DNA of 8,660 nt from Promethearchaeota archaeon (GTDB lineage: Archaea > Asgardarchaeota > Lokiarchaeia > Sigynarchaeales > SOKP01). The stretch is taken from contig JAHLWV010000090.1 of the NCBI GenBank assembly GCA_019057735.1, positions 1 through 8,660 of the forward strand, in the 5' to 3' direction. This document shows, piece by piece, positions 5,998-8,660 of this stretch. Position numbers and translations under genes: made by a program. The notes under the pieces were generated by a model. The model had not been told where the DNA came from and searched no databases. It worked only from the letters and a program-made list of their open reading frames with translations. The stretch's first letter is position 1; the number at the start of each line of letters is the position of its first letter.

Positions 5998-6819
5998 ATG
6001 ACGGCAGAAGACTTAATTGTTTTAAAGCTTGGCGGTTCATTGCTTACGGACAAATCAACACCGTACAAACTTAGAGAAAATGTTATAAAGGCGGTTGCCG
6101 CGGAAATAAAAGAATGTGTTGATCTAGGACTAATAAAAAATCTTGTAATTGTACACGGAGTAGGTTCTTTCGGCCATCCCCCGGTGATAAAATTCAACCT
6201 TCATAAGGGCTTTAGAAATAAAGATCAATTAATTTCGATGTCAAAAACGCAGCAAATCGTAAATAAGCTTCGAAAAGCGATTGCGATCACATTTATTGAG
6301 GAAGGGGTTCCTATTAACTTGATGCACGCCTCTTCGATGATTGTAGGTGATAAGATGGTGATAGTTGATCACGCATTTACTTCATTAGAAGGTTTTTTAT
6401 CTTTAGGTATGGTTCCACTGATAGGAGGAGATATGATGTACGATAATAACATGGGGTTTAGCGTTTGTAGCGGAGATCAATTAGCAGTAGTTCTTTCGCG
6501 GGCATTGCATGCTAAACAACTATTATTCGCAACAGATGTGCTTGGTGTGTTCGATAAAGATCCAAAATCAGAAGAGCACTCACAATTGCTTAGAGAAATA
6601 AATATTAATGACATTAAGCAATTATTAAGCGAAACGAGCGAAACTACTAAAATTGATGCCTCCGGTAAAATGCAGGGTAAATTGCGCTCACTGATTTCGA
6701 TTAAGGATCTAATACAAGAAGGTCTTGAAGTAGCTATTTTCTCAATGAACAAGAAGGGCGTTCTCAAGAACTTTCTAAAAGGACAAGAAAGTGAACTGAC
6801 AAAAATAATTTATAACTAA
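5998..6819 (+). CDS. Isopentenyl phosphate kinase
   Basis: The 273-residue cytoplasmic enzyme belongs to the amino acid kinase fold. It would convert isopentenyl phosphate plus ATP to isopentenyl diphosphate, the last step of the archaeal alternative mevalonate route. Signatures: KLGGSLLTDK (10-19, phosphate-binding loop), VHGVGSFGH (52-60) whose final His60 is the hallmark catalytic His of the family, IGGDMMYD (142-149), SGDQLA (158-163), DVLGVFDKDP (180-189), and DASGKMQGKL (220-229), the equivalent of the usual D-TGGM-GK. The ATG at 5998 is chosen over an earlier in-frame ATG at 5953 that would overlap the upstream gene and add a tail unlike the family; AGGA lies about 8 bases before it. 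Twenty bases separate it from the kinase gene upstream, so the two are probably cotranscribed. Confidence 0.93.
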   Translation: MTAEDLIVLKLGGSLLTDKSTPYKLRENVIKAVAAEIKECVDLGLIKNLVIVHGVGSFGHPPVIKFNLHKGFRNKDQLISMSKTQQIVNKLRKAIAITFIEEGVPINLMHASSMIVGDKMVIVDHAFTSLEGFLSLGMVPLIGGDMMYDNNMGFSVCSGDQLAVVLSRALHAKQLLFATDVLGVFDKDPKSEEHSQLLREININDIKQLLSETSETTKIDASGKMQGKLRSLISIKDLIQEGLEVAIFSMNKKGVLKNFLKGQESELTKIIYN

Positions 6820-6859
6820 CAGAGCAATCTAGCAAGATTCAAGAAAACCTCTAAAATTC

Positions 6860-7195
6860 TTAATTATCTAAATTTTCTTTTTTTTTCATTTTTTTAAACA
6901 AGTGCCGAAATCCCATAATAGGGTGAGTGTAAATCATCCGAGGTCCGGCATAACGCATTACCGTTCTTATCCTTTCTCTCATCTCTGGTATATAACAATG
7001 AACTGTACATGTATCGCATGTAGGTTTTTCTTCTCCGAAACGGCAACTTTTCAATCGTTCCTCGGCGTATTGAAAAAGATCTGAACATTCTCGACATATA
7101 TCATCCTTACAGTCATGAAAATGTTTACAATACATCCGAATCATAGTTTTGATTGTTTCGTGTTCTTGTTTTAAACGACTTTTAGAGGTAGACAT
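6860..7195 (-). CDS. YgbA-family (nitrous oxide-stimulated promoter family) Cys-rich protein
   Basis: The 111-residue protein matches the small YgbA_NO family: E--TI-TMI-MYC near the start (11-23), an 'ICREC' stretch (33-37), CRFGEEKPTCDTC (51-63), HCYIPEMRE (66-74) and the ending VMRYAGPRM (79-87) with HP..GFRHL. Eight Cys (23, 29, 34, 37, 51, 60, 63, 67) suggest a metal or Fe-S site; this is inference. In enteric bacteria ygbA is an NsrR-controlled gene induced by nitric oxide; its biochemical activity is not well defined. No NO-linked gene is seen nearby. GTGAT lies about 6 bases before the ATG. The Lys-rich C-terminus is encoded by A-runs that read as T-runs on the opposite strand. Transcription converges with the kinase pair and diverges from the MFS gene. 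Confidence 0.85.
   Translation of the reverse strand: MSTSKSRLKQEHETIKTMIRMYCKHFHDCKDDICRECSDLFQYAEERLKSCRFGEEKPTCDTCTVHCYIPEMRERIRTVMRYAGPRMIYTHPIMGFRHLFKKMKKKENLDN
6870..6897 (+). terminator. T-run terminator for the isoprenoid kinase transcript, inside ygbA-like coding DNA
   Basis: The plus strand has T-runs of nine and seven bases about 55-75 bases past the isopentenyl phosphate kinase stop. On the other strand the same bases encode the Lys-rich tail of the YgbA-family protein. T-runs alone can stop archaeal RNA polymerase. There is no other T-rich stretch between the two convergent genes. Confidence 0.45.
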
Positions 7196-7372
7196 AATAA
7201 AATCACATAAGATAATCAGATTTAATATTTAAAATAATCTAAATTAAAAAAAATAATATTTTTGTCTAATAATTTCATATTTTAAATTGATAGAGACTAT
7301 TCTTAAATATTATAAAATACAATATCAATGAAGTAATATAACAATAAAATTAAAATATTCAATTAGCATCAG

Positions 7373-8611
7373 GTGAGAAAACAGATTTCACAAGACTCTT
7401 TAGGTGTTCCAGAAGGAAAAAGGCAAAAAAACCTGATAATTGAAAAAAAACACATCTTTTTAGCGCTTACTTTATCTTTTTTGGTCAATTTTGACAGCAA
7501 CGCAGCAATTCCGATAATTGCAACCTATTCGCTAGATTTAGGAGCTTCGTTACTATTCATGGGATTTATTGTAGGAATTTACTCCATGGTCCATATTCCC
7601 TCAAATTTAATCTTTGGAAGGTTAGTTGACAAATTCGGCAGAAAAAGATTAATAGCTTTCGGAATATTTTTAGATAGTGTATCGATGCTTCTTTATGCGT
7701 TAGCTCAAGACCCTTTTTTCCTTTTATTTGGAAGGATAATTCACGGAATAGGCGGTGGTTTTGGAGGGCCTGCGACAATGTCTTATATATCAGACGCTAC
7801 TTCCCAGAAACATAGCGGAAGGGGAATGGCACTATACGGAATGTCGATCGGATTTTCAAATTTGGTAGGATTCATGCTAGGTGGCCTAGTTGCTCAAATA
7901 ATTGGAACAAGCAATTTGTTTTTCATAATGGCAATTATATTATTCGTCATGTCATTTACATCGCTACTTCTTCCTTCGATTTATCAACCATCTAAAGAGA
8001 AATTAAACCTCCGCATGGAAATTAGAAAATTTAGAAAAGTAGTCTTTAGAAAATCTATGATAAGTCCTTACTTTTCGATGTTAGCAATGATGTTTAATAT
8101 GGGAATTGTTACAGCAACATATACGGTATTGTTGGAATCTGCAGCTTATACTCCTGGTCAAACTGGAATGATACTTAGCATAATGGTTATCTTTTCGATA
8201 CTAATTCATTACCCAGCAGGTATAATGAGCGATAAAATAGGTTATACCAAAGTAATGTTATTTGGATTATTGTTGATAGCATCTGCATTTGGAGTTTTCA
8301 TCATTTCCCCAGAAGCTCCAATACCTATGCATATACCTATGATTGGTATGGCCTTCCTTGGTCTAGGACATGGATTGATATTTCCTTCTTCAGCAGGTGC
8401 TGTTAAAGAGAAAACCAAGGGTTCTGAGAGCGGTGTAGCAACAGGAACATTCTATGCTCTGATTGTTGCCGGAGTAGCCATTGGAGCGCCAATTTCGACC
8501 CATGTTTACGATATTTTTAACGGTCAGGTTACTCTGGCATTAGGAATAATTGTTCCCTTAATCATCGGTATCGTTCTCGTAGTGCTTTTAAAATATCTTA
8601 AAAAGGATTAA
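7373..8611 (+). CDS. Major facilitator superfamily transporter, 12 transmembrane segments
   Basis: The 412-residue protein is a multi-pass secondary transporter. Motif A is clear between helices 2 and 3 (GRLVDKFGRKR, 82-92), with a degenerate second copy in the C-terminal half (GIMSDKIG, 283-290). Helix 4 has Arg121 and the Gly-rich IIHGIGGGFGGP (122-133), a motif-B-like pattern. A hydrophilic central loop (about 202-232) divides the two six-helix halves. The set resembles drug/H+ antiporter-like MFS proteins, but the substrate cannot be told from sequence. The only usable in-frame start before the first helix is GTG at 7373, because a TAG lies three codons upstream; AGGTGA overlaps this codon, so no separate ribosome-binding site exists and leaderless translation is likely. 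The first 25 residues are hydrophilic. Its divergent neighbour is the YgbA-family gene. Confidence 0.88.
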   Translation: MRKQISQDSLGVPEGKRQKNLIIEKKHIFLALTLSFLVNFDSNAAIPIIATYSLDLGASLLFMGFIVGIYSMVHIPSNLIFGRLVDKFGRKRLIAFGIFLDSVSMLLYALAQDPFFLLFGRIIHGIGGGFGGPATMSYISDATSQKHSGRGMALYGMSIGFSNLVGFMLGGLVAQIIGTSNLFFIMAIILFVMSFTSLLLPSIYQPSKEKLNLRMEIRKFRKVVFRKSMISPYFSMLAMMFNMGIVTATYTVLLESAAYTPGQTGMILSIMVIFSILIHYPAGIMSDKIGYTKVMLFGLLLIASAFGVFIISPEAPIPMHIPMIGMAFLGLGHGLIFPSSAGAVKEKTKGSESGVATGTFYALIVAGVAIGAPISTHVYDIFNGQVTLALGIIVPLIIGIVLVVLLKYLKKD

Positions 8612-8643
8612 TTTTATTTTATTTTATTATTATTATTATTTTT
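8612..8643 (+). terminator. T-rich terminator after the MFS gene, with simple repeats
   Basis: Directly after the TAA are tandem ATTTT units followed by several ATT triplets and a five-T run. This fits an archaeal hairpin-independent terminator. It is also a low-complexity repeat and may vary in length between strains. Confidence 0.5.
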
Positions 8644-8660
8644 AAAAACTCAAGTAATTC

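Noticed and set aside
1..8660. CRISPR arrays, insertion sequences, tRNA or rRNA genes
   Set aside because: No spaced direct repeats, transposase motifs with terminal inverted repeats, or cloverleaf/rRNA signatures were seen on reading both strands; a covariance search was not possible.

Overview
The window is A+T-rich archaeal DNA, most likely from an Asgard (Lokiarchaeota-like) archaeon. This is inferred from TATA-box promoters and T-run terminators, a MvhG/A-type [NiFe] hydrogenase next to soluble heterodisulfide reductase genes, an archaeal isopentenyl phosphate kinase, and above all a selenocysteine-type split hydrogenase. Methanococcales also have VhuU, but the elongated small subunit, the hdrCB linkage, the phytol-kinase-like gene and the YgbA-family gene do not look methanococcal. 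The lineage is a judgement from gene content; no search was run.

Layout. Positions 3-221 (+) hold the 3' end of a PIN-domain gene. Positions 4649-323 (-) form one tightly spaced operon: hydrogenase small subunit (vhuG), large subunit lacking its C-terminal nickel-binding motif (vhuA), a 50-residue UGA-containing gene supplying that motif (vhuU, 1977-1825), then hdrC and hdrB. The 97-base gap after vhuU holds a nested stem-loop that is a candidate SECIS element. Positions 4650-5173 are a long A+T-rich intergenic region with divergent promoters. Positions 5174-6819 (+) hold a phytol/polyprenol-kinase-like membrane protein followed after 20 bases by isopentenyl phosphate kinase. A small Cys-rich YgbA-family gene (7195-6860, -) converges on them. 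An MFS transporter (7373-8611, +) and a T-rich tail close the window.

How the genes work together. The Vhu hydrogenase would oxidise H2 and pass electrons through Fe-S clusters to an Hdr module, as in Mvh/Vhu-Hdr electron-bifurcating complexes. HdrA and the VhuD/MvhD linker are not in the window. The two isoprenoid kinases could act in series on a prenyl alcohol or on separate steps of lipid synthesis.

The most notable item is vhuU. It is easily missed because an in-frame UGA at codon 23 falls exactly where a nickel ligand is required. It also has an unusual Asp-Cys-Sec instead of Asp-Pro-Sec/Cys, uses a second UGA as its stop, and is followed by an RNA structure whose SECIS identity is plausible but not proven by eye.
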